From contig JAJZDM010000005.1 in NCBI GenBank assembly GCA_021806005.1, positions 1 to 64,000 of the forward strand: a stretch of 64,000 nt of DNA, given 5' to 3'. The position numbers were made by a program, and so were the translations under genes. Of the stretch, positions 39,309 through 48,113 are shown piece by piece. The first letter of the stretch is position 1. The number at the start of each line of letters is the position of its first letter. The notes beneath the pieces are model-generated. The model made no database searches. It worked only from the letters and a program-made list of their open reading frames with translations, and had not been told where the DNA came from. The DNA is from Acidobacteriota bacterium. Lineage in GTDB: Bacteria > Acidobacteriota > Terriglobia > Terriglobales > Acidobacteriaceae.

Positions 39309-39391
39309 CATGCCGGTCGATGGAAAAGCAATGATCGCGGGCAGAATCCCGAGACAGCCGGCGAACGGACACAGATAAGATCCCCTCTTCG

Positions 39392-40654
39392 ATGCGCTTT
39401 GAACTCTTTGTCGCAGGACGTTATCTCCGTGCCCGCCGGCGGCAGGCCGTGGTGGGGCTGATCACAGTCATCTCCGTGGCTGGCGTCGCCGCCGGCGTAG
39501 CTGCTCTGATCATTGCACTGGCCATTACCAATGGGATGCGGCGCGACCTGCAACAGCGACTGGTGGGCTCCACAGCCCATGTGCAGTTGATGCGGACCGC
39601 TGGCGATGGGATACGCGACTGGCAGCCGCTGATGGCCAGTCTGGCCGCGGTTCCGCACGTGCAGGCGGTGGCCCCCGGGCTCTACGGGCAGGTACTGGTA
39701 TCGCGCGGAGCCCGCAGCGGCGGGGCGCTGATCAAGGGCATTGTGCCCGGCGATGAGAGCAGGGTGGGAAACCTGCTACAGACCATCAAGGTGGGTTCTG
39801 CGGCGGAACTGGCTCCCGCCACTGACTCCGCTGCGTCGGAGAGTGCACGGACGCCGCCGCTTGTCATCGGCGATGAACTGGCGGAGACGCTGGGAGCCGG
39901 TGTGGGCGAGACCGTTCTGGTGACCTCCCCACAGGGCGAGTTGACGCCGCTGGGTCTGGTGCCACGCTACGAGCGGTTCCGCGTGGTCGGCATCTTTTCT
40001 TCGGGCTTCTACCAGTACGACGCCGGTTACGCCTTCATGCGCCTCTCGGATGCTCAGCGGCTGTTCTCCGAGCCGGATCTGGTCAGCGTTCTCAGCTTCA
40101 GGATCGACGATCTCTACCAGGCCGTCCAGGTGGGCAGCGCCATTGAGCGAGCGGCAGAGAAGGAGCGGGGCCCGGGTTTTCAGACCACGAACTGGATTGA
40201 GCAGAACCGCGAACTGTTCCGGGACATGAAGCTGGAGCAGGATGTAACCTTCATCGTGCTGACGCTGATCGTGGTGGTAGCAGCGCTGAATATCCTGATT
40301 GCGCTGACGATGATGGTGATGGAGAAGACACGGGATATTGCCGTGCTGATGAGCTTTGGCGTGACCACCGAACAGGTACGGAAGATCTTTCTGCTGCAGG
40401 GTTTGCTGATCTCGGCGGTGGGCACGATGATAGGGTTGGGGCTGGGCTATGGAGTCAGCGTGCTGGGTTCGCACTACCGGTTCATTCACCTGGATGCCAG
40501 CGTCTACTCGATCGACTATCTTCCCTTTGCCCCGCGTCTGGTGGATGCGCTGGTGGTTGCAGCGGTGAGTTTAGGCGTGAGCCTGCTCGCCACGTTGTAT
40601 CCTTCAAGTTCGGCCGCCGGAGTGTTGCCGGCGGAGGCGCTGCGCTACGAATAG
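39392..40654 (+). CDS. Lipoprotein-releasing system permease LolC/LolE
   Basis: A 420-residue inner-membrane permease that, with LolD, extracts lipoproteins for transfer to the outer membrane. The N-terminal segment FVAGRYLRARRRQAVVGLITVISVAGV is typical; one helix, a periplasmic domain of about 220 residues and three C-terminal helices follow, with MVMEKTRDIAVLMSFGVT as the coupling loop. Only one permease is present, so the complex may be a homodimer as in LolF-type systems. It is followed by an AhpD-like gene and then lolD. Confidence 0.92.
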   Translation: MRFELFVAGRYLRARRRQAVVGLITVISVAGVAAGVAALIIALAITNGMRRDLQQRLVGSTAHVQLMRTAGDGIRDWQPLMASLAAVPHVQAVAPGLYGQVLVSRGARSGGALIKGIVPGDESRVGNLLQTIKVGSAAELAPATDSAASESARTPPLVIGDELAETLGAGVGETVLVTSPQGELTPLGLVPRYERFRVVGIFSSGFYQYDAGYAFMRLSDAQRLFSEPDLVSVLSFRIDDLYQAVQVGSAIERAAEKERGPGFQTTNWIEQNRELFRDMKLEQDVTFIVLTLIVVVAALNILIALTMMVMEKTRDIAVLMSFGVTTEQVRKIFLLQGLLISAVGTMIGLGLGYGVSVLGSHYRFIHLDASVYSIDYLPFAPRLVDALVVAAVSLGVSLLATLYPSSSAAGVLPAEALRYE

Positions 40655-40805
40655 ACAGAGGCGGCGCTGTAACTAAAACGACTTAGAATCCGAAGAAGCG
40701 TCTGCTGCGAAGGATGTGATGAACTGATCCGCAGGGAACCCTTCATGCAAAGATCCTGATACAAGGATCTTGATCCAAACATTTTGACTGAGGAAGAGGA
40801 CCACG

Positions 40806-41372
40806 ATGAGATTGCGTTATTCCCAAGTTGCGCCGGGCGGATATCAGGCCTTAGTGAGCCTGGGGAAGTATCTTTCCCAGGAGACGGCGCTCGAAGTCGT
40901 GCTTCTCCAACTGGTATACGTGCGCGCGTCGCAACTCAATGGATGCGATTACTGCATCGGGATGCATACCGAGGAGTTGCGCAAGCTGGGGGAGCCGGAC
41001 AACCGGATCGATGCGGTGACGGACTGGCGGGGGTCTGACGAATTTACGCCGCGGGAGCGCGCGGCGTTGTCCTGGACCGAAGCGGTGACGGACGTGAACG
41101 CCTCCCACGTCTCTGATGAGGATTATGCCGCAGCCAAGGAGTTCTTCTCCGACAAGGACCTGGTCGATCTGACCTTTGCGATCGCCTCCGTCAACGCCTG
41201 GAATCGGATGGGCGTGGCGTTTCGGGCCGAGTGGCCGACGCAGCCGCAGACCGGCGGCGATGGGTTTGCGCCATTTTCGGCCTCCGAAGCCGAACCGCCG
41301 GAGATGGAAGCGGCGGAGGGCGAGTGGGATGATGAGGAGATGGCTGATGACGAGGAGGCGGTGGACGAATGA
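40806..41372 (+). CDS. AhpD/carboxymuconolactone decarboxylase-like protein with acidic tail
   Basis: A 188-residue protein with the AhpD-type site Cys47-x2-Cys50 followed by His54 (GCDYCIGMHTEEL), usual in alkylhydroperoxidase-like enzymes, and a helical body of typical length (about 145 residues). A strongly acidic C-terminal tail of some 35 residues (ending ADDEEAVDE) is not part of the family. GAAGAGGA precedes the ATG. It lies between lolC and lolD and overlaps lolD by four bases, so it is made with the Lol complex. The reaction it runs is unknown. Confidence 0.88.
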   Translation: MRLRYSQVAPGGYQALVSLGKYLSQETALEVVLLQLVYVRASQLNGCDYCIGMHTEELRKLGEPDNRIDAVTDWRGSDEFTPRERAALSWTEAVTDVNASHVSDEDYAAAKEFFSDKDLVDLTFAIASVNAWNRMGVAFRAEWPTQPQTGGDGFAPFSASEAEPPEMEAAEGEWDDEEMADDEEAVDE

Positions 41373-42250
41373 GCCATCCCCTTCCCCATGCGTCTTACGC
41401 CTCTCGCCGGCAGGTGACCGCGAACCCGGGCCAAGCCACGGGCGAGGGTATGGGTATGGGCGAGGTTGCAGGCAGGTCCGGGGAAGGGATGCGGTCCAGT
41501 GTTGTCTTGCGTGCGCTGGGGCTGGAGAAGACTTACCCTCCGCTACGCTCTGGAGCCGCGGGGCTGCGTCTGTTCCAGGATCTGTCGCTGGAGGTCTGCG
41601 CTGGAGAGATGGTAGCGGTGGTGGGGGAGAGCGGTGCGGGCAAGAGCTCCCTGCTGCACCTGCTGGCCGCGCTGGATTCACCGACGGCCGGTAAGGTGTG
41701 GTGCGGAGAGATCGAGGTAACGGGGTTGAACGCGCGCCAGGCCGGCGCCTATCGTAACCGCGAGATTGGCTACGTTTGGCAGTTCCATTACCTGCTGCCG
41801 GAGTTTACGGCCGTAGAGAATGTAGCAATGCCCCTGCTGGCGCGGGGAGACTCCCGCGCAGGAGCGCTGCGGGAGGCGGAGCAGTGGCTGGCGAAGGTGG
41901 GGCTGGCGGATCGCGCCCGCCACCGCTCGGGGGAGTTGTCCGGAGGCGAGCAGCAGAGGCTCTCGATTGCTCGCGCTCTGATCACCCGGCCCCGACTGCT
42001 GCTGGCGGACGAACCGACCGGCGATCTGGATGGAGCGACCGCCGAAGGCGTCTTCACACTGCTGCAGCAGTTGTGCCGGCAGAGGGTGGAGGGAGAGGCT
42101 CTGGCCAGCGTGCTGGTGACGCACAACCTGGAGTTTGCCTGGCGCTGCGACCGGGTGTTGCGTCTGCGGGAGGGAAGGCTGGAAGAGTTGGGGACGAGAG
42201 GCGCCGGAGGAAAACCGGGAGCAGCGGAGCGGGAGGCCGGACGGGCCTGA
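41369..42250 (+). CDS. lolD: Lipoprotein-releasing system ATP-binding protein LolD
   Basis: The 293-residue ATPase has Walker A GESGAGKSS (near 91), the Q-loop in GYVWQFHYLLPEFTAVENVAMPLL (near 133), signature LSGGEQQRLSIARAL (near 190) and Walker B LLLADEPTGDLD (near 212). The Lol/MacB/FtsE-type signature agrees with the LolC permease two genes upstream. About 45 extra residues precede the domain; the ATG that overlaps the upstream gene is kept, but a start near 41456 is possible. Confidence 0.9.
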   Translation: MSHPLPHASYASRRQVTANPGQATGEGMGMGEVAGRSGEGMRSSVVLRALGLEKTYPPLRSGAAGLRLFQDLSLEVCAGEMVAVVGESGAGKSSLLHLLAALDSPTAGKVWCGEIEVTGLNARQAGAYRNREIGYVWQFHYLLPEFTAVENVAMPLLARGDSRAGALREAEQWLAKVGLADRARHRSGELSGGEQQRLSIARALITRPRLLLADEPTGDLDGATAEGVFTLLQQLCRQRVEGEALASVLVTHNLEFAWRCDRVLRLREGRLEELGTRGAGGKPGAAEREAGRA

Positions 42251-42531
42251 CCCCTTATTACGCTTCCCTGCTGGTGGTTTTCTGTATTTGCGACGGATTT
42301 CCCACAGATGCGTCCTATCATTGGATGTAGAAGTTCCGGGGAAGGTTTTCCATCGCAACTCGGGACGGATACACTATTGGCAACTCAGTTGGCAGCCGAC
42401 CGGGTCGCCAGTTCTCACTGCCGCAGTCGAACGCGACGGTGGCCACGCAATCGTCATTTGCAGACCGCGCTCCTCGTTGTTTCACTCTGGAAGTCGTTGT
42501 AAGGCGCGGAGCGACGGTTCGAAGGGGGAGT

Positions 42532-45009
42532 ATGTTCGAACGCTATACCGAAAAGGCGCGGCGCGTGATCTTCTTTGCGCGCTACGAGGCGAGCCAGTTT
42601 GGATCGCCGTACATTGAAACCGAACATCTCTTGCTGGGCCTGCTGCGGGAAGACAAGGCACTCACCAACCGGTTCCTGCGCTCGCACGCCTCGGTAGAAT
42701 CCATTCGCAAACAGATTGAACAACGAACGATTGTGCGGGAGAAGGTGTCCACGTCGGTGGATCTTCCGCTCTCCAATGAGTGCAAGCGTGTGCTGGCCTA
42801 TGCAGCAGAGGAGGCCGAGCGGCTGAGTCACAAACACATTGGAACGGAGCATCTGCTGCTGGGGCTGCTGCGCGAGGAGAAGTGTTTTGCCGCCGAGATT
42901 CTCTCCGAGCGCGGACTGCGGCTGGCAGCCATTCGCGAGGAGTTGCAGCGCACCACGCAGGAAAAGGCGGCAGCACCGGCCGGGGGCAAACAACGCAACG
43001 CGGCGCAGCAGGAGCAGTCCATGCTGGCCGAGTTTTCGCGCGACCTGACGCAAGCCGCCACCGACCAGCAGTTGGATCCCCTGGTCGGGCGCGACTTCGA
43101 GGTGGAACGGGTGATTCAGATTCTGTGCCGGAGAACCAAGAACAATCCGGTGCTGATCGGCGAGCCCGGCGTGGGCAAGACGGCGATTGTGGAGGGCCTC
43201 GCCCAGAAGATCGCCGACGGCGAGGTGCCGAGCTTCCTGGCCGAGAAGCGGGTGCTGAGCCTGGATCTGAGCCTGATTGTGGCCGGGACCAAGTATCGCG
43301 GACAGTTCGAAGAGCGGCTGAAGACCATCATGAAGGAGCTGATCGAGAGCCAGAACTGCATCGTCTTCATCGATGAGCTGCATACGCTGGTGGGAGCGGG
43401 TTCGGCGGAGGGTTCGCTGGATGCCGCGAACATTCTGAAGCCTGCCCTGAGCCGCGGGGAGATCCAGTGCATTGGAGCGACCACCCCGGCCGAGTATCGC
43501 AAATCGATTGAGAAGGACCGATCGCTGGAGCGGCGCTTCCAGGCGGTAAAGGTTCCACCGCCGAGCGAGGAGGATGCCACCAAGATCCTGATGGGCATCC
43601 GCGAGAAGTACGAGAAGTTCCATGCGGTGAGCTATACAGACGATGCGATCAGCTTTTCGGTCTCTCACTCCAGCCGGTATATTCCCGATCGCTTCCTGCC
43701 GGACAAGGCCATCGATTTGATCGATGAGGCGGGGGCGCGCGTAAAGCTGCGCCAGACCACGCTGCCCGAGGAGCTGACCGAGGTACAGAAGCGGATCAAG
43801 TTCATCGTGCATCGGATGGAGAACGCCATCGCGAACCACGAGTTCGAGAAGGCGCGCTTCTACTCCGATGAGGAGCGCAAGGAGCGGGAAAATCTGCGGG
43901 CGCTGCGCGACAAGTATCACCTCGACGAGTCCAGTTCGGGGATTGTGACTCGCGAGGACATCGAAGATGTCGTCTCCCGCTGGACCGGCGTTCCGATTAC
44001 CTCGATCAAGGAAGAGGAGACGCAGAAGCTGCTGCGCGTGGAAGAAGAGTTGCACAAGCGGGTGATCGCGCAGGGCAAGGCGATCTCGGCGCTGGCGCGG
44101 GCCATTCGCCGCTCCCGGGCCGGATTGAAGAACCCATCGCGGCCAATCGGCAGCTTCCTGTTCCTGGGACCGACCGGAGTGGGCAAGACCGAGATGGCGC
44201 GCACCCTGGCGCAGTTCCTCTTCGGAAGTGAAAAGTCGCTGATCCGCTTCGATATGTCGGAGTTCATGGAGAAGCACTCGGTGAGCAAACTGATCGGTTC
44301 GCCTCCGGGGTATGTGGGTTACGAGGAGGGCGGCCAACTCACCGAGCGGGTGAAGCGCTCGCCGTACTCCGTGGTTCTGCTGGACGAGGTGGAGAAGGCC
44401 CATCCGGACGTCTTCAACCTGCTGCTGCAGGTCTTTGAAGATGGACAGTTGACCGATGGTCTGGGCAACACGGTGGACTTCAAGAACACCATCATCATCA
44501 TGACCTCAAACATCGGCGCCAAGCATCTGATGAAGCGCGAGGGCCTGGGCTTCCAGTCCAGCAAGGATGAGATCGTCCTGGAGAAGATGCAGGAGATGGT
44601 GATGAGCGAGGTGAAGAGAACCTTCAATCCCGAGTTCCTCAACCGCCTGGACGAGGTAATCGTCTTCACCTCGCTCTCCGATGCCGACCTGATGCAGATC
44701 ATGGATCTGCTGGTGCAGAACCTGAACAAGAACCTGGTGCACAAGGCCATCACCCTGACCGTGCGCGACGACGCCCAGCGCTGGATTCTGGACAAGACGC
44801 TGGGCGACCGGAGCTACGGTGCGCGGCCGCTGCGGCGCGCGCTGCAGCGGTTCATTGAAGATCCCCTCTCCGAGGCGCTGATCGCCGGTCAGATTCCCGA
44901 TCGGCCGGCGTTCCTGGAGGTCTATCTGGAGAACAACCAACTGCACTACCGTCCAGTTGCAGCGGAGGGCGAAGAAAAAGCCGCCGGACTCGCACTGACG
45001 TCGGCTTAA
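42532..45009 (+). CDS. clpC: ATP-dependent Clp protease ATP-binding subunit ClpC
   Basis: The 825-residue Hsp100 unfoldase feeds substrates to ClpP. It has a Clp N domain with two repeats ([20 protein letters not shown] and [13 protein letters not shown]). The first AAA+ domain has GEPGVGKT near 210. A UVR motif ([26 protein letters not shown]) marks it as ClpC rather than ClpA or ClpB. The second AAA+ domain has GPTGVGKT near 545, and a small C-terminal domain follows. GGGGGAG precedes the ATG at 42532. No mcsA/mcsB or ctsR gene is adjacent. Confidence 0.95.
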   Translation: MFERYTEKARRVIFFARYEASQFGSPYIETEHLLLGLLREDKALTNRFLRSHASVESIRKQIEQRTIVREKVSTSVDLPLSNECKRVLAYAAEEAERLSHKHIGTEHLLLGLLREEKCFAAEILSERGLRLAAIREELQRTTQEKAAAPAGGKQRNAAQQEQSMLAEFSRDLTQAATDQQLDPLVGRDFEVERVIQILCRRTKNNPVLIGEPGVGKTAIVEGLAQKIADGEVPSFLAEKRVLSLDLSLIVAGTKYRGQFEERLKTIMKELIESQNCIVFIDELHTLVGAGSAEGSLDAANILKPALSRGEIQCIGATTPAEYRKSIEKDRSLERRFQAVKVPPPSEEDATKILMGIREKYEKFHAVSYTDDAISFSVSHSSRYIPDRFLPDKAIDLIDEAGARVKLRQTTLPEELTEVQKRIKFIVHRMENAIANHEFEKARFYSDEERKERENLRALRDKYHLDESSSGIVTREDIEDVVSRWTGVPITSIKEEETQKLLRVEEELHKRVIAQGKAISALARAIRRSRAGLKNPSRPIGSFLFLGPTGVGKTEMARTLAQFLFGSEKSLIRFDMSEFMEKHSVSKLIGSPPGYVGYEEGGQLTERVKRSPYSVVLLDEVEKAHPDVFNLLLQVFEDGQLTDGLGNTVDFKNTIIIMTSNIGAKHLMKREGLGFQSSKDEIVLEKMQEMVMSEVKRTFNPEFLNRLDEVIVFTSLSDADLMQIMDLLVQNLNKNLVHKAITLTVRDDAQRWILDKTLGDRSYGARPLRRALQRFIEDPLSEALIAGQIPDRPAFLEVYLENNQLHYRPVAAEGEEKAAGLALTSA

Positions 45010-45038
45010 ACATCGAGGAGACCGTGGCGACGAAGAGA

Positions 45039-45094
45039 GACCGTGCGCTTCCATCCCTGAACCCTTCAAGGGAAGGAGCGCACGGTCTTTTGTG
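45039..45094. terminator. Rho-independent terminator after clpC
   Basis: A long stem (GACCGTGCGC at 45039-45048 with its complement at 45078-45087, plus a further TTCC/GGAA pairing) encloses a short loop and is followed by TTTTG. It lies 30 bases after the clpC stop and could serve both converging genes. Confidence 0.75.
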
Positions 45095-45128
45095 CCCATC
45101 GGTGCTTCTGCAGATCAGGTACGGCGGC

Positions 45129-45446
45129 TCAGACCAGCCGGGTGACGGATTGGGTCACTGAGCGGGCAGCCTTGTTCGCAGACTTCACCACATCCGTGGC
45201 GGCATCAATGGCATCCTCGAAGCGGTCTTTGCTGGCGTCGATGAGCCTTTGAGTCTCTTTTCCGAGGCGGTCGGCCTGTTCCTTCAGGTAGTCGCCTGCC
45301 TCTTCCAGGTTATCGCCGAGATCTTCCATGCCTCGTCTCAGCCGCTTACGCGTGACGGCGCCAGACTGTGGCGCATAGAGCAGCGCCACCGCGCCGCCAA
45401 TGGCTGCACCGATACCGAAAGCAATCCAAAACTCCTTATGGCGCAT
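45129..45446 (-). CDS. YtxH-domain protein
   Basis: A 105-residue protein with an N-terminal glycine-rich transmembrane helix (FWIAFGIGAAIGGAVALLYAP), the QSGAVTRKRLRRGMEDLG segment of YtxH/gas-vesicle-like proteins, and a C-terminal amphipathic coiled coil. The family is often induced by general stress. AAGGAGAGG ends five bases before the ATG at 45446, which settles the start against a longer open frame. It is convergent with clpC. Confidence 0.85.
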   Translation of the reverse strand: MRHKEFWIAFGIGAAIGGAVALLYAPQSGAVTRKRLRRGMEDLGDNLEEAGDYLKEQADRLGKETQRLIDASKDRFEDAIDAATDVVKSANKAARSVTQSVTRLV

Positions 45447-45624
45447 AAGTCCTCTCCTTCGATCCTTCGAGTGCTCTTCCGGGGATGGGCGTTGCACTGA
45501 AGCCGCGCAACGGCGACCTGGCTGGCAAGAACGTTGATCGCTGTCAGAACTCGGGCTTCGCCACCGGAAGATCCCTGTAGATCCTGTCTCAGGTAAGATT
45601 CACCGCGCGCGGCTGAAGTTGCAA

Positions 45625-46398
45625 TCAGGATCGAAGCGAAGATCGAACAGCGCTCGTCTGTCTGCGCCGGTTGCTCGCCCTGGTCTCCTCCAGAGACTCC
45701 AGAGCGCGAACGAAGACTCGCGTGAACATCGTCCGGTCCAGGCGGCCGGTGTTGGTGTTGCGCCGCGAGGGATGATAGCTGCCGAGCAGCCTGATGCCGT
45801 TGGGAAGCAGATACTCCGCTCCGTGGTGGAAGGCAAACTCCGAGCGGCGCTGGATGATCCCCTGACCGAGCAGATAGGCAAGGTAGCCGTCCCAGGCGAT
45901 CTTGCCCAGGCAGACGATGACTCGAACCCTGGCCAGGGCAGCCAACTCCGCCGCCAGATGGGACGCGCAGTTGCGAATCTCCTGCGGAGCCGGCTTGTCG
46001 CCCGGAGGCGCGCAGCGGACCACGGAGCTGATCCACAGCTTGCGCAGCCGCAGGCCGTCAGTACGGCTGACGGCGGCCGGTTTGCTGGCCAGGCCAAGTT
46101 CATACAGCACGGGATACATAAAGTCGCCAGAGTCATCGCCGGTGAAGGGGCGGCCGGTACGGTTGGCTCCATGAGCGCCGGGCGCCAGGCCCAGAATAAG
46201 CATGTGGGCGTTCGGGTCCCCGAAGCCCGGAACGGGTTTGGCCCAGTATTGCTGGTCCCGGTACATTCTTCGCCGGGTATCGCCGAGGCCGCGGCAGTAC
46301 TGAATGAGGCGGGGACAGAGGGTACAGGAGATGATGTTCTCCCGAACTTGATCGAGGATGGGGAGGGTGGACGGGCGCGAGGGCCGCTTCAGAGGCAA
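45625..46398 (-). CDS. Family 5 uracil-DNA glycosylase (UdgB-like)
   Basis: This 257-residue enzyme removes uracil and possibly hypoxanthine from DNA. Four cysteines (25, 28, 129, 144) match the iron-sulfur ligands of family 4 and 5 UDGs. Motif A (GLAPGAHGANRTGRPFTGD, 70-88) has an Ala-His pair in place of the catalytic Asp or Glu of other families, which marks family 5, and the second motif reads SYHPSRRNTNTGRL near 206. The start is TTG with AGGGAAC upstream. It is divergent from the aldose-epimerase-like gene. Confidence 0.9.
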   Translation of the reverse strand: MPLKRPSRPSTLPILDQVRENIISCTLCPRLIQYCRGLGDTRRRMYRDQQYWAKPVPGFGDPNAHMLILGLAPGAHGANRTGRPFTGDDSGDFMYPVLYELGLASKPAAVSRTDGLRLRKLWISSVVRCAPPGDKPAPQEIRNCASHLAAELAALARVRVIVCLGKIAWDGYLAYLLGQGIIQRRSEFAFHHGAEYLLPNGIRLLGSYHPSRRNTNTGRLDRTMFTRVFVRALESLEETRASNRRRQTSAVRSSLRS

Positions 46399-46679
46399 GA
46401 TGCTCAGTTCCCTTTCCTGTAGGTTTGCACTCCGATTTTCAAGCGTTTTGGACTCCGCGCATTACATCAAGAGGCTTCGAATTTGGTACTCCCCGCGTCG
46501 AAGGCGCGTGCATGTCCAGCCCGGAAGCTTCCGGAGGCCGGGTCCGAGCCGCCAGGGGATCTCCGCGCCTGGCAGGCTGACCCGGGCTGGCACCGGGCAG
46601 CCTGTGAGAATTCTGTCCGCGGTGACGGTTCGGGAACGACGTCAGTGATAACTTTGGTACTAAAGAGGAAGTATAAGCG

Positions 46680-47963
46680 TTGATTGCAGGCCAAACGACA
46701 GGACAAGGCGGACCCTTTGCAGGGGGGCGGCATTTTTCTACCCGGGGCTGGGTGACGCCGGGTCTGGTGGGGATGTTGTGCATGGTGCTGGTGGCCGCCG
46801 CGTATGAGCGGGGACGGGGAAATCTGCACAAGATCAGGAGCCGGGTGGATCCGCAGCCGGCCCCAGAGGTGTTGCCGGCCGGTCCGGGAGGGCAGGAACC
46901 GGTTCATCTGAGCCGTAGCGCATCCTCCATCGGGCACGACGTGGAGCTGGTGTCAGCGACCTTTCTGCCGGGACGAGGCATGAACGTCTTTCAGATTACG
47001 GCGCTGGTTCCCGGGCATGGGGAGGTTCCGCTGCTGCTTTCGCCTCCGGTTGCCTCGGCGTCTGATGTTCTCAACAGCCAGGGAAGCGATGCGAACGGAT
47101 CGGCAAGCACCTCTCTGGGGGGCGCCATTCTGGTTCCCTGGGCACAGAGACTCTCCGGAAGCACGAATGCCTCCGCCGGAATGCTGTCAACAGACTGGGA
47201 TGGAAGACGGCTGAGTTTTCCAGCGGAGAATGCGGGAAGCAACCTTTCCGTGGAGGGGTTGCTGCTGAACCGCGCGGCCGACAGTATCCGGAGCGACGTT
47301 CAGCCGGACGGGCAGTCGGTCTCCGCCACGTTCCATGCCGGCGACTTTTCAGGCAACTGGCCCTCCAACATTGACGTAACGGTTGAGGCTCAAATGACCG
47401 AGCACGACCTGGACCTGACAGTTACGGCGAAGAATACCGGCCCGCAGCCTGCTCCGTTTGGAGTTGGCTGGCATCCCTACTTTGCGGTGCCGAGCAGCAA
47501 CCGGGCGCAGGCTTTGCTGAAGATTCCCTCGCAGACCGTAATGGAGGTAAATCGCCAGAAGGACCTGCCGACCGGACGGATGATTGATGTGGGGGGGACG
47601 GCACAGGACTTCTCGCGCGCCGGTGGCGTCAGCCTGGGCACCACCGCGATCGATGCGACCTACACCAATCTGATTCCGGGAGGCGATGGCGGACCAGAGG
47701 CTGAGATCAGCTATCCGGCCTATAACCTGAAGCTGAGCGTAATCCCTCTTACCCCTGACATCACCAGCATGCATGTGGTTGCGCCGGTGGATAAACCGTG
47801 GATCTGCATCGAACCCAACACCAATCTTGATGATCCGTTTGGTCCGGAGTGGAACAATCCGGAGAACGCCGGAATCATCACCCTGGCGCCGGGAGCGACG
47901 CTGGTCTGGAAGGTCCGGCTGGAGATCTCCGCGCTGAGCGCTTCTGGCTCGGATATGGATTAG
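46680..47963 (+). CDS. Membrane-anchored aldose 1-epimerase-like protein
   Basis: A 427-residue protein with one N-terminal helix (VTPGLVGMLCMVLVAAAY) and a galactose-mutarotase-like beta-sandwich from about residue 75. The active-site-like segments FGVGWHPYFAV (with the key His) and WICIEPNTNLDDPFG (with Glu) are both present, so it may be catalytic. Mutarotases of this type are normally cytoplasmic; the anchor puts this one outside. The start is TTG at 46680 with AGAGGAAG at 46663-46670 upstream. The sugar is unknown. Confidence 0.85.
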   Translation: MIAGQTTGQGGPFAGGRHFSTRGWVTPGLVGMLCMVLVAAAYERGRGNLHKIRSRVDPQPAPEVLPAGPGGQEPVHLSRSASSIGHDVELVSATFLPGRGMNVFQITALVPGHGEVPLLLSPPVASASDVLNSQGSDANGSASTSLGGAILVPWAQRLSGSTNASAGMLSTDWDGRRLSFPAENAGSNLSVEGLLLNRAADSIRSDVQPDGQSVSATFHAGDFSGNWPSNIDVTVEAQMTEHDLDLTVTAKNTGPQPAPFGVGWHPYFAVPSSNRAQALLKIPSQTVMEVNRQKDLPTGRMIDVGGTAQDFSRAGGVSLGTTAIDATYTNLIPGGDGGPEAEISYPAYNLKLSVIPLTPDITSMHVVAPVDKPWICIEPNTNLDDPFGPEWNNPENAGIITLAPGATLVWKVRLEISALSASGSDMD

Positions 47964-47975
47964 CACCGGGCGAGT

Positions 47976-48005
47976 TTGACCCCTCGCGCTTTTGCCCCGT
48001 ATTCT
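47976..48005 (+). promoter_or_regulatory. Probable promoter of the tig-clpP-clpX genes
   Basis: TTGACC (47976-47981) and TATTCT (48000-48005) are 18 bases apart, about 110 bases before trigger factor. A second hexamer TAGAAT directly follows the -10. Confidence 0.5.
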
Positions 48006-48113
48006 TAGAATTGGTGAATAACGTGTAGGGGTTGAAGAGTGCGTCCTGCGCTCCACCCCATCAGACATTCCCAGTAAACTCAGGCACCCGCCAAACCTTC
48101 GGAAGGCATTCTT

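Noticed and set aside
42454-44403. A 649-codon open frame antisense to clpC
   Set aside because: It mirrors conserved ClpC codons and has no motif of its own.
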